The position numbers were made by a program, and so were the translations under genes. From Streptomyces sp. NRRL WC-3549 (GTDB lineage Bacteria > Actinomycetota > Actinomycetes > Streptomycetales > Streptomycetaceae), in assembly GCF_000721935.1 (NCBI RefSeq), contig NZ_KL585381.1, forward strand, positions 67,254-80,506: a stretch of 13,253 bases of DNA, written 5' to 3'. Every line of letters starts with the position of its first letter. Positions within the stretch are counted from its first letter, which is position 1. This document shows, piece by piece, positions 1 through 7,424 of this stretch. The notes beneath the pieces were generated by a model. It did no database searches. It was not told the DNA's origin and saw nothing but the letters and a program-made list of their open reading frames with translations.

Positions 1-2
1 CA

Positions 3-1172
3 GCCGGTCTGCATCCACGAACCTGTGCGACGACGCTCGCCGTCGCTCGGGACCTCGCTGCGCGGATGGACTACGAGCTGGGGTTCGTGCTGTACGACAT
101 AGAGGGCACCGCCGCCCGGTGCGGGGTGTCGACGGCGACGGTGAAACGGCACGTCCGGGTCCTGCGCGAGCTGGGCGCGCTGGTGTGGAAGCGGCACGGT
201 ACGAAGCGGAACCTCCGGATACCCGGGCGCCGGTACGCGGGGACGGCGACGATCTACGCCGCGGTGATCCCCGCCGCGTACGACGAGGCCGTGGGCCACC
301 GTCTGAGCGGCGTCGGGTACGGAGCGCGGGTCGTCGGGATGACGGCCGAAGGCCGGGTTCGCGCGGCAGAGGCCGTGGGTACGGACGACCGCACCGGGGA
401 CAGTCCGCCTGTGGACAACTCTCCTGCGGGACAGGAGGGTTCGCGTGACCGTGCACCCCATTCTCCTGGGCCCCACCACCCCGTACGTACAGCTGAGACG
501 AGTGGGTGGTCCAACTACACCCCGCGTCCGCGCGCGGGATCCGCAACCGCCTCAACTCCCCGAGCAGGCCGCACCCGTGGCAACCGCCCGGCGCGACGGA
601 ATCCGCTCCAGGTCGCCCGCGACATCGCGGTCGCCCGGCAGGTACGCCCACGCGTCGCCTGGACCCAGCACGAAGGGTTGCGCCGCCTCGCGTACGCGCT
701 GCGTCCGCTGCTCGACCGTGGCCTTGACGCGCACGACATCGCGGCGGAGCTCCACTCGTGGTGGCTGGACTGGCGGCCGAAGTGCCCCGCCGCGTACATC
801 ACAGCCCAGCTGGCACGCCGCGCCGAGCGGGAAGCGTCCACGGCAGGGCACCCGCCGACCGGCCCGTCGGAGGCGTTCACCCGAGCCGTCACCCGCATAC
901 GAGAAGCGGCAACGGTCAGGACCACCGACGCCACCGACGCCTCGGACATCGGCCTCGGCATCGACGCCCTGGCACCCGCCGAGATCGTCCAGCTCCGTTC
1001 GGCCGCGGTCACGGACCCCGGCCTGGTCCTCACCGCCCTCGCACACCTCGGCGAACGCGACACCCGGCGCCTGTACACCAGCCGCCTCGTCGACCAGGCC
1101 CTCCTCCAGGCGTTCGGCGGACCGCACCTGGCAGTCAGGCAGGCCGGGCAGGGTGGGCGGCCGTGCGCCTGA
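3..1172 (+). CDS. Helix-turn-helix DNA-binding protein, 5'-truncated by window edge
   Basis: The reading frame is open to the left edge, and the residues before the first ATG (position 66) read like protein (ATTLAVARDLAAR), so the true start is probably outside the window. A winged helix-turn-helix lies near the visible N-terminus, with GTAARCGVSTATVKRHVRVL followed by a basic wing (WKRHGTKRN). A Ser/Pro/Arg-rich, probably disordered linker follows. The C-terminal half contains a conserved-looking helical block around AYALRPLLDRGLDAHDI and WRPKCPAAYI. I recall similar proteins as common in Streptomyces chromosomes and on integrated plasmids, sometimes labelled replication- or regulation-related, but I see no catalytic motif and assign no function. 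The gene converges on the ATPase gene with only 17 bp between the stop codons. It could be a remnant of a mobile element or an ordinary regulator. Confidence 0.75.
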   Translation, partial: AGLHPRTCATTLAVARDLAARMDYELGFVLYDIEGTAARCGVSTATVKRHVRVLRELGALVWKRHGTKRNLRIPGRRYAGTATIYAAVIPAAYDEAVGHRLSGVGYGARVVGMTAEGRVRAAEAVGTDDRTGDSPPVDNSPAGQEGSRDRAPHSPGPHHPVRTAETSGWSNYTPRPRAGSATASTPRAGRTRGNRPARRNPLQVARDIAVARQVRPRVAWTQHEGLRRLAYALRPLLDRGLDAHDIAAELHSWWLDWRPKCPAAYITAQLARRAEREASTAGHPPTGPSEAFTRAVTRIREAATVRTTDATDASDIGLGIDALAPAEIVQLRSAAVTDPGLVLTALAHLGERDTRRLYTSRLVDQALLQAFGGPHLAVRQAGQGGRPCA

Positions 1173-1189
1173 ACCGGGTGCAGATGCGC

Positions 1190-3310
1190 TCACCCCTGCA
1201 CCAGCTCCAGATACGGCCCGAACTCCGAGGCCAGCATCAGCCGCCCCAGCTTCTGGTACTCCCGCTGGATCGCGTGGATCAGCGACGCCATCGTCACCGC
1301 GCCGCCCGTGTCCGCCGCCAGGTACGCCGCCGTCACCGCGATCGAGCGGATGTTGCCGCCCGCCAGCTCGAAGTTCTCCGCGCAGAACGCCAGGTCCAGG
1401 TCCGCGCCCCTCGGCAGCAGCGGCCCCAGGCAGCGTTCCCACAGCACCAGCCGCTGTTCCACGTCCGGGACCGGGAAGTCGATGACCAGGTCCAGGCGGC
1501 GGGTGAAGGCGTCGTCGAGGTTGGCGCGGAGGTTGGTGGCGAGGATGGCCAGGCCGTCGAAGGACTCCATGCGCTGGAGAAGGTAGGCGCTCTCGACGTT
1601 GGCGTACCGGTCGTGGGCGTCCTTCACGTCCGAGCGCTTGCCGAAGATGGCGTCGGCCTCGTCGAAGAGGAGGACACCGTTCACCCCCGCCGCCTCGGTG
1701 AAGATGCGCTCCAGGTTCTTCTCCGTCTCGCCCACGTACTTGTCGATGACCGTCGCCAGGTCGACCGTGTAGAGGTCCAGCCCCAGGTCGGCCGCGATCA
1801 CCTCGGCGGACATGGTCTTGCCCGTGCCGGAGTCCCCCGCGAAGAGCGCCGAGACGCCGCGCCCCCGGCCGCCGCCCGGCCGCATGCCCCACTCGCCCAG
1901 CACCCGGTCCCGGTGCCGGGCGCGGGCGGTCAGTTCGCGGAGCTGGGCGTGGGCGTCGGGTGGGAGGACCAGGTCGTCCCAGGTCACCGTGGGCTCGATG
2001 CGGCGGGCCAGACGGTCCAGGCCGGCCGCGTTCTGGGCGCGGGCGCCTCGGCGTACGTGGTCCGGGGTGAGGGCGCCGCCGTCCAGGCGGGCGGTCTGCG
2101 CCGCGCTCTGCGCCGCCCCGGTGACCTGCTCCGGGGTGAGGAGGAACGGCGCGAGCAGGTGGCCCGGGTCGACCCCGGGCGGAGGAGGGCCCTGTGCGGC
2201 ACGCCCGTACGCGTCCGCCCACAGCGCTCCACGCGCGGCCGGTCCGACCCTCGGGGCGTGCAGGAGCAGCGGCGGTACGGCGGACCAGGAGGCGTCCCAC
2301 GGAGCCCTGCCCACCATCACCACCGGTACCGGGGTCGCCGTGAGCAGCCTGAGGAGGCGCGGGTGTTCCCGGGACATCGCTTCCAGCGGCGCGCACACCA
2401 GGCCCGAGCCCGTCAGCCGCGCCTCCCTGACCAGGGTGCGCACCGCCTCCGCGGGCGCGGGGTCCTCCGTCAGGCGGGCCAGGTCCAGGCCCAGCACGCC
2501 CAGCCCGGCCCGGGTGAGGGCCGACGCGGCGAGCGCGGTGCCCGCACCGCCCTGATCCTCGCTGAGGTACGCCAGCCGAGCTCCCCGGCCAAGGACCCGG
2601 GCCAGTGGGGCCGGGTCGCCCACCCCCGGCACCGCCTGCCACGGCGCCAGCAGGCCGGCCAGGCGCGGGTCCCGGGTGTCGTCGCCCAGCAGATGCGCGG
2701 TGACCCGGTCCGGGACCCGGAGGGCGCGGCTCAGGAACGGGCGGTCCAGGTCCTCGGCCAGGAGCAGCCCGGCCTCCCGGAGCGGGGCCCGGGCGGAGAG
2801 CCGGCCGCGCGCCACCGGATCGGCGGGGGACAGCCCGCACAGGCCCAGGGCGAGGCCGATGGAGGGGCGGCGCCGGGACACGTCGTCGTTGAGGTAGCCG
2901 TAGAACGCCTCGAAGCGGTCGTCCAGATCCGGCACGAGGGCGATGAGCAGGATCTCCACGTCCAGCGCGGTGAGTCCGAACTCCGCCTCCAGCAGGGCGA
3001 GGCGGGAGCCCGTGCCCCCGTCCGGGGGCGTGTCGGGCGCTGGCTCGGGGAAGCCGCGTGCGCTGTCCTCGTCCAGCAGCCTCGCGACGCTCTCCTCCGT
3101 GAGGTACAGCCCCCGGAACTCGTTGTCCGGGTCCGGATCGGCTTCCCGTCGGGCCTCCACCGCGCGGCGGACACGCTGTTCGACGGTCACCGCGCGGGCC
3201 AGCAGATGGCGGAGGTTCACGTCGGAGCCCGGGGCGGGCCCGGTGGCCTGGCCCGCCACAGGGTCGAGAGGGGAGCCGGGCCCGTGACCCGTCGGCGGCA
3301 GGGTCGTCAT
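1190..3310 (-). CDS. AAA+ ATPase of contractile injection system (Pvc15/Afp15-like)
   Basis: This 706-residue protein has a long N-terminal region (about 1-430) and a C-terminal AAA+ module. Visible motifs are Walker A GDSGTGKT (492-499), the pore-loop-like KYVGETEKN, Walker B LLFDEAD (D550, E551), sensor-1 asparagine in ATN (N593), and a TRR arginine-finger candidate (R604/R605). ATPases of this family accompany phage-tail-like contractile injection systems and are thought to help assemble or remodel the particle in the cytoplasm; the substrate is not settled. The ATG overlaps the stop of the upstream DUF4255 gene by 4 bp (ATGA), and GGAGGA lies 9 nt upstream, so translation is probably coupled. 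The pairing with DUF4255 is what separates it from an ordinary cell-division-type AAA protein. It appears to be the last gene of its unit, because the next gene to the left is convergent. Confidence 0.9.
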   Translation of the reverse strand: MTTLPPTGHGPGSPLDPVAGQATGPAPGSDVNLRHLLARAVTVEQRVRRAVEARREADPDPDNEFRGLYLTEESVARLLDEDSARGFPEPAPDTPPDGGTGSRLALLEAEFGLTALDVEILLIALVPDLDDRFEAFYGYLNDDVSRRRPSIGLALGLCGLSPADPVARGRLSARAPLREAGLLLAEDLDRPFLSRALRVPDRVTAHLLGDDTRDPRLAGLLAPWQAVPGVGDPAPLARVLGRGARLAYLSEDQGGAGTALAASALTRAGLGVLGLDLARLTEDPAPAEAVRTLVREARLTGSGLVCAPLEAMSREHPRLLRLLTATPVPVVMVGRAPWDASWSAVPPLLLHAPRVGPAARGALWADAYGRAAQGPPPPGVDPGHLLAPFLLTPEQVTGAAQSAAQTARLDGGALTPDHVRRGARAQNAAGLDRLARRIEPTVTWDDLVLPPDAHAQLRELTARARHRDRVLGEWGMRPGGGRGRGVSALFAGDSGTGKTMSAEVIAADLGLDLYTVDLATVIDKYVGETEKNLERIFTEAAGVNGVLLFDEADAIFGKRSDVKDAHDRYANVESAYLLQRMESFDGLAILATNLRANLDDAFTRRLDLVIDFPVPDVEQRLVLWERCLGPLLPRGADLDLAFCAENFELAGGNIRSIAVTAAYLAADTGGAVTMASLIHAIQREYQKLGRLMLASEFGPYLELVQG

Positions 3311-4107
3311 GGGGTGCGGTCCTCCGAACGTCCCTCCGGGGCGCCCCGGTTCTCCGTGATCCGCAGCGACAGACCGTGCCGCCTCGCCCGCCCACCCGGG
3401 GCGTCGGTCCCGGCGCCCCCGGGCTCGTCCGGCGCACCGGCCCCGGTCGGCGCCGGCCGGCCCGGGTGCCCCCCGTACACCGACAGGCCGACCCGCCCGG
3501 GCATCGTCTGCCGGGGTGGTTCCGGAGGCGGCGGCACGTCGCCGAACCGGGCCAGGAGCCCTTCATCACCCACCGGCGGGCCCGCCGTGTACCTCGGCGA
3601 AGAGGTCACCGGCACACTGACCACCAGGTCCAACGAGGGCTTCAGCTCCCCGCCCAGCGCGCTCCAGACATCGGCGAACGACCGGTCCTCCGGAGGAGGC
3701 AGCGCGATCGACATCGGCACGGAGGCCCCGATCTCCTCAAGAGCACCGGTCAGATGTGCTTGAGGCAGCGCCTCGTACTCCAGCAGACAACCGAGCAGCG
3801 ACGACAGCAGCCGGTGTTCGTCCTCCGGGCGCTTGGTCCAGGCGGTGATCAGATACGAGAGCTTGAAGTAGCGGGGCGGACGGCGGCGCGCGACGATCGC
3901 GCCCCGCTCGTCGTACTCGTTGTGCAGTCCCCGCTCGCGTCGCCGCATGTCCTCGCGGATGTCGTAGAGGTAGAGGTTGACCATCGGGGCGTTGACCCTG
4001 GCCGCCCACTCCCTCGTCGGCGCGTCGAAGACGACCGCGATGGGGCTGCCCTCCAGCGCCTCCGCCCGGATCAAGGACCTCAGTACGTCGTCCACTTCAT
4101 GAATCAC
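3307..4107 (-). CDS. DUF4255 protein, CIS cap/tail terminator (Pvc16-like)
   Basis: The N-terminal 190 or so residues match the DUF4255/Pvc16 N-terminal family: MIHEVDDVLRSLI at the start, then VNLYLYDIREDMRRRE, RYFKLSYLITAW, and a DEHRLLSSLLGCLL helix. In characterised contractile injection systems this family caps the distal end of the sheath and tube, so the protein should be a cytoplasmic structural component. From about residue 200 it becomes Pro/Gly/Arg-rich and probably disordered; this tail may be lineage-specific. The GTG start is supported by GGGAGGGA 9 nt upstream (4117-4124) and by the family-typical opening MIHEV. It overlaps the ATPase gene by 4 bp and starts 63 bp after the stop of the VWA gene, consistent with one transcript. 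Family assignment is confident; the cap role is by analogy. Confidence 0.9.
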   Translation of the reverse strand: MIHEVDDVLRSLIRAEALEGSPIAVVFDAPTREWAARVNAPMVNLYLYDIREDMRRRERGLHNEYDERGAIVARRRPPRYFKLSYLITAWTKRPEDEHRLLSSLLGCLLEYEALPQAHLTGALEEIGASVPMSIALPPPEDRSFADVWSALGGELKPSLDLVVSVPVTSSPRYTAGPPVGDEGLLARFGDVPPPPEPPRQTMPGRVGLSVYGGHPGRPAPTGAGAPDEPGGAGTDAPGGRARRHGLSLRITENRGAPEGRSEDRTP

Positions 4108-4170
4108 GGCCGGCCGTCCCTCCCGCGAACTGAACGAGCGTTCCTCCGGCAGGCGGGGCCGGCATCCCGA

Positions 4171-6261
4171 TCACGCCCGGCCCTTGAAGTCGGGCGGCTG
4201 GAGGTGGCGTTGCACCACCAGGACGGACTTCCGTAGAAGGGGCAGACCATCGGCCTGCGCCCGCAGTACGCGCGGGCCGAGGGTGTCCTTGCGGAGGACC
4301 AGCACCTGCACCTCGAAGGTGCCGTCCCGGCCGACCCGGACGCCCGAACGGTCGCCCGTGATGCCGATGTTCCACGTGAAACGTACGGTCTCGCCCGGCG
4401 GATAGTCCTTGCCGCGGGCCAGCACCGGCTGTCCCGGTTTCGCCACCTGCGGGGTGACGGTCAGGGAAGGCTTCAGCACGCGCAGCCGGTCGGTGTCACG
4501 GTTGTTCGCCGCCCGGCTGTCGGGCTGCGTACCGCGCACGGTGGCCCGTACGTTCCCGGTGATCGCCGCCCGGTACGTCGCCGTCTGCGTCACCTCCAGT
4601 CGGCCGCCCGCGGGGATCGTGCACGGCTTCGCCTGGGTACACCGGGTCAGGGCCCGGAGGGTGCGGTCCGATGCCTTCGCGGGTTTCGGCCAGCTCGCCT
4701 CCACGACCACTCCGGTCGCCCGGTCGGGGCCGGCGTTGGTGACCACGACCCGGGCCTGGGCCGGGCGGCCGACGTACGTACGGTCCGGGCTGAGGTCGAT
4801 CTTCACCGCCACATCGGCCGAGGGCGGAGGGGGCGGGGGCGGAGCCGGTGGATCGGGTGGCTCCGGCAGGGGCAGCACCTCGAACAGCGCGGTGTCGGTG
4901 CCGGTGTTCCCCGCCGCGTCGGTGGCCGAGCAGGTGACCGTGGTCGTGCCCACGGGGAAGAGCGAGCCCGAAGCCGGCGTGCAGGTGACCGGCAGCGTGC
5001 CGTCCTGGGCGTCCGTCGCGGTCGCGGTGTAGCTGATCCGGGCGCCGTCCTCGTCCTCCGCCCTGGCGATACGGTCGTCGACGGTGACCACCGGCGCGTT
5101 GACGTCGTTCACGGTGATGCTGATCGTCTGCTGGAAGTCGGGGTCGGCCGCCGCGGCCGGGCCCACGGACTCCGCCCCCGGCACCTGAGTGCCCAGCAGG
5201 AACTGGACGGTACAGGTGAGCGTGGTGCCCTGAGGGGCGTCGGCGGACACATCGACCGTCTCGGCGAAATGCGCGGTCTCGCCGCTGGTCAGCCGGCGCA
5301 CCGGCGGATCGAGGGTGACGGTCAGATGGGGGTCGCAGTCGTCGAGCCGGTGGCCGACGGAGGTGGGGAGGTCCTCGAACCCCTCCATGACGGCCGCGGC
5401 CACCTCGTCGCCCTGGATGCCCTCCAGCAGACGCCCGTCGGTCGCCTCGATGATGCGGGTGGCCTGTCCGGGCGTGGTCGGCGGGTTCTCGACCTGGTCC
5501 GGGTAGTCCGGGTTGCGGGCGTTCCCGTCACCGTTGAGGCCGTCTCCGAGAGGGCTGTCCACATCGACGCCGACGACCCGGACGCCCTTGTCCTGCAGGG
5601 CGAAAATCGTCTCGTCGATGGTGTGCCCGTTGCTCGGTTCATGGCTGGAGGCGTCACCGATCAGCACGACGACCGGGCTCGCCCCCTCGCGGAAGACCGT
5701 CTTGCCGCCCGCCCCGTCGGCGATCTCCCACAGCCCGTTGATCCAGTCCTCGGACGGGCCCTGGCTGTACTCCCCGAGATCGGTGCGCAGCCCGTCGACC
5801 CCGGCCTGCACCTTGTCGATGTCGTCCGTCAGCTCCTGAAGCACCTGGAAGCCGGCGTCGGGATCGACTTCCTGGTCTCCGAAGGTGGCGACGGCGAAAC
5901 GCGACTCCGGCTGTTCGTCGAGGACCTTGCGGGTGATCTCGGGAAGGTTGCGCTGCACACTCTCGATCGGGTCGCTCATGCTCCCCGTACCGTCCACCAG
6001 CAGCACGACGTCCGGCTCGGGCGGAATGGCCGGTGTCAGCACCGCCTTGTCCACACCCGTCGAACCCCCGGGGTCGAGCGCCTCCTCCAGGACCGCCGGC
6101 GTGACCCACGGCTGCGGGGACATCGCGGCGACGGAGCTCCCCTCGCTCGCCGCGCCCGAGGCGGGCGCGATCCCGGCCCCCAGCAGCAGGAGGACGAGCA
6201 TCACCGAACGACCCACTCCGGTCCGCCCACGTGACCGCTTCGCCCACTGGAGCCTGCGCAC
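4171..6261 (-). CDS. Secreted VWA-HYR-DUF11 multidomain protein
   Basis: This protein of about 696 residues has an arginine-rich n-region, a hydrophobic core VMLVLLLLGAGI (about 20-31) and an ASGA/A cleavage-like site near 37, so export by Sec is likely. A von Willebrand factor A domain follows, with an imperfect MIDAS motif DGTGSMSD (D90, S94, S96; Thr where Ser is usual). Next come a HYR-type Ig-like repeat (about 388-462, TVTCSATDAAGN), a proline run (PPAPPPPPPP), a DUF11/CARDB-like domain (about 483-594) and a final beta-sandwich. There is no membrane anchor or sorting signal at the C-terminus, so it is probably released or held by wall contacts. VWA domains usually mediate metal-dependent adhesion; the ligand is unknown. 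I prefer the GTG at 6261 because GGGGGAG lies 7 nt upstream. A GTG at 6279 would add six residues. The gene heads the probable unit with DUF4255 and the ATPase. Confidence 0.85.
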   Translation of the reverse strand: MRRLQWAKRSRGRTGVGRSVMLVLLLLGAGIAPASGAASEGSSVAAMSPQPWVTPAVLEEALDPGGSTGVDKAVLTPAIPPEPDVVLLVDGTGSMSDPIESVQRNLPEITRKVLDEQPESRFAVATFGDQEVDPDAGFQVLQELTDDIDKVQAGVDGLRTDLGEYSQGPSEDWINGLWEIADGAGGKTVFREGASPVVVLIGDASSHEPSNGHTIDETIFALQDKGVRVVGVDVDSPLGDGLNGDGNARNPDYPDQVENPPTTPGQATRIIEATDGRLLEGIQGDEVAAAVMEGFEDLPTSVGHRLDDCDPHLTVTLDPPVRRLTSGETAHFAETVDVSADAPQGTTLTCTVQFLLGTQVPGAESVGPAAAADPDFQQTISITVNDVNAPVVTVDDRIARAEDEDGARISYTATATDAQDGTLPVTCTPASGSLFPVGTTTVTCSATDAAGNTGTDTALFEVLPLPEPPDPPAPPPPPPPSADVAVKIDLSPDRTYVGRPAQARVVVTNAGPDRATGVVVEASWPKPAKASDRTLRALTRCTQAKPCTIPAGGRLEVTQTATYRAAITGNVRATVRGTQPDSRAANNRDTDRLRVLKPSLTVTPQVAKPGQPVLARGKDYPPGETVRFTWNIGITGDRSGVRVGRDGTFEVQVLVLRKDTLGPRVLRAQADGLPLLRKSVLVVQRHLQPPDFKGRA

Positions 6262-6268
6262 AGAACGT

Positions 6269-6275
6269 CTCCCCC
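6269..6275 (-). promoter_or_regulatory. Ribosome-binding site choosing the VWA protein start
   Basis: GGGGGAG on the minus strand sits 7 nt before the GTG at 6261. The alternative GTG at 6279 lies upstream of this site and has only a distant purine run, so this element favours the shorter product. Confidence 0.6.
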
Positions 6276-6371
6276 GCACCCGGACATCGCAACGAGAACA
6301 CCCTCCGCACCGTCCCGCATCCAGGAGGCGTGCGCAGCGGAAAGCGAGTCACTCCCCGGGGAATCCACGGA

Positions 6372-6415
6372 TGCCCTTTCGGGCACACCGGCCTTCCGCC
6401 GTGAAGAACGGCCGG
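6372..6415 (-). terminator. Two adjacent stem-loops downstream of the LuxR gene
   Basis: Read on the minus strand, an inverted repeat (CCGGCC/GGCCGG, 6388-6415; extendable by 3 bp with one bulge) is followed by TGCCC-GAAA-GGGCA (6372-6385), a 5-bp stem closed by a GNRA-type tetraloop. There is no U-tract, as is common in Streptomyces. They could terminate the LuxR-gene transcript about 170-210 bp past its stop, or form a leader structure on the transcript into the VWA gene. Confidence 0.35.
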
Positions 6416-6432
6416 GGCCACTTATGGATCAC

Positions 6433-6442
6433 TCTCCGGAGA
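6433..6442. promoter_or_regulatory. Palindrome TCTCCGGAGA, left boundary of the array
   Basis: A perfect 10-bp palindrome whose right half (GGAGA) leads into GATC, i.e. the same motif as the array units. With one more base the 11-mer CTCTCCGGAGA recurs exactly 140 bp away at the other end of the array. It is a candidate dimer site for a regulator. Confidence 0.5.
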
Positions 6443-6572
6443 TCGGATTTCACGCACGCGGAGATCGGCCCACACGCATCAAAGATCACTTCACGCACGC
6501 AGAGATCAATCACGCACACCGGAGATCAACACACTTACGGAAGATCCAATGCGTACGCCCGGAGATCGAATC

Positions 6573-6582
6573 TCTCCGGAGA
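6573..6582. promoter_or_regulatory. Palindrome TCTCCGGAGA, right boundary of the array
   Basis: This is the second exact copy of the 10-bp palindrome, 3 bp beyond the LuxR stop codon on the downstream side. Its distance of 140 bp from the first copy is seven times 20 bp, in step with the internal repeats. Confidence 0.5.
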
Positions 6583-6585
6583 AGA

Positions 6586-7212
6586 TCAGATCAGGCCCTG
6601 CCGCATCGCGTACGCCACCGCATGGGAGCGGTTCCGCAATTGCAGCCGTGTCATCACCGAATGCAGGGCGTTCTTGATGGTGCGTTCCGAATAGGCGAGT
6701 TTCACGGCGATGTCCGCGGTGTCGTACCCCTCGGCGACCAGGCGCAGCACGTCCACCTCCCGCGCCGCGAGGCCCGTGAAGTGCAGCCCCCGGGGCCCCA
6801 GCACCTGCCCCTGGAGGCGGCCCACCTCTTCGAGCAGGCGTCCGAGCAGGTCGGAGGGGAGGTGCCCCTCACCCCGCGCCACCGTCCCGATGACCTGGAC
6901 CAGGTGGTCCGGTGTCGATTCGGACCGCCGGATCACCCCGACGACCCCGCACTCCGCCGCACTCACCAGCTTCTGCTCGTCGATGTCGGTGGTGACCAGG
7001 ACGGTACGGGAACGGCTGGTGCGCTGGATATTGCGCAGCGCCTGCAAGACCCCCTCGTCGACCGCGTCCACGACCATGACGACGACTTGGGGCGGGGAAT
7101 CGCCGTCCCCCCATTCCCTGAGGTCGATTTCCGGCCTCGCCCTCAACTGGCTGGCCACACCGGCCTGGGAGATCGGGTCCTGTGTCCGCAGAGCGACAGT
7201 GGTGCGTTCCAT
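6586..7212 (-). CDS. LuxR/NarL-type transcriptional regulator with atypical receiver
   Basis: This 208-residue cytoplasmic protein has a C-terminal LuxR helix-turn-helix (about 148-208: LAAREVDVLRLVAEG, then SERTIKNALHSVMTRL, ending NRSHAVAYAMRQGLI). The N-terminal part has receiver-like order, but key residues look wrong. The usual paired acidic residues after strand 1 are reduced to one (D12 in TQDP), D49 may sit at the phosphoacceptor position, and the usual lysine is arginine (VIRRS). It may therefore act without a partner kinase. The ATG at 7212 has AGGGGGAG 7 nt upstream (7220-7227); a longer frame from 7287 lacks such support. It lies between the VWA/DUF4255/ATPase unit and the divergent membrane-protein gene, so it is the obvious candidate regulator of both. 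Related LuxR genes, as I recall, sit in Streptomyces CIS loci. Confidence 0.88.
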   Translation of the reverse strand: MERTTVALRTQDPISQAGVASQLRARPEIDLREWGDGDSPPQVVVMVVDAVDEGVLQALRNIQRTSRSRTVLVTTDIDEQKLVSAAECGVVGVIRRSESTPDHLVQVIGTVARGEGHLPSDLLGRLLEEVGRLQGQVLGPRGLHFTGLAAREVDVLRLVAEGYDTADIAVKLAYSERTIKNALHSVMTRLQLRNRSHAVAYAMRQGLI

Positions 7213-7316
7213 ACGATTGCTCCCCCTGGGCAACGGCTGGAAGACCCACGAAACACTCGCCCCCGCAGCCGTGTTCGTCCGCCCCACTGGTGGTGAGGCG
7301 TGCAGAAGATGCCCGT

Positions 7317-7340
7317 GTTTACCGGTGGGGAAACTAAAAT
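7317..7340 (+). promoter_or_regulatory. Candidate -10 element (TAAAAT) with adjacent imperfect dyad
   Basis: The 212-bp gap between the divergent LuxR and membrane-protein genes contains an AT-rich patch. TAAAAT (7335-7340) resembles a -10 element reading toward 7425. It directly follows an imperfect dyad GTTTACC...GGGGAAAC (7317-7334). I see no good -35 at 16-18 bp, so either the promoter depends on an activator or the match is chance. Confidence 0.3.
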
Positions 7341-7424
7341 GCTGTTGTGGGGCAGTGGATCTGCCCGAAAGTATTCCTCCGGGGCCGGTGCCTGACGTTC
7401 CGCGGTGACTCTACGGTCCGCCCT

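Larger units (their letters stand above)
6427..6592. repeat. Phased GATC/GGAGATC repeat array in intergenic region
   Basis: GATC occurs at 6427, 6441, 6463, 6484, 6504, 6524, 6543, 6564, 6584 and 6589. From 6441 to 6584 the spacing is 22, 21, 20, 20, 19, 21 and 20 bp, close to two DNA turns. Most units read (G/A)GAGATC, and several are followed by a CACGCAC block (6451, 6492, 6511). The sequence is distinctly less GC-rich than its surroundings and is non-coding apart from the last unit, which touches the LuxR stop codon. The placement, upstream of the VWA-DUF4255-ATPase genes and just after the LuxR gene, suggests an operator array or promoter-distal control region. No binding protein is shown by the sequence alone. 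Confidence 0.75.

Noticed and set aside
552..3763. Two open frames of about 1000 codons on opposite strands overlapping the HTH and ATPase genes
   Set aside because: Both are Arg/Pro/Gly-rich with no domain sense and run antisense or out of frame to genes with clear motifs. Long empty frames are normal in very GC-rich DNA.
4821..4843. G-rich run as a possible G-quadruplex
   Set aside because: It encodes the proline run of the VWA protein on the opposite strand and does not give four clean runs of three or more G. It is explained by coding.
6427..6592. CRISPR array or Dam-methylation (GATC) cluster
   Set aside because: The units are about 20 bp and degenerate, with no alternation of constant repeats and unique spacers, and there are no cas genes. 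Dam methylation is not typical of Streptomyces, so GATC itself is probably not the functional feature.
7213..7287. N-terminal extension of the LuxR regulator to 7287
   Set aside because: There is no ribosome-binding site at 7287, whereas the ATG at 7212 has AGGGGGAG at ideal spacing and matches the usual receiver length.
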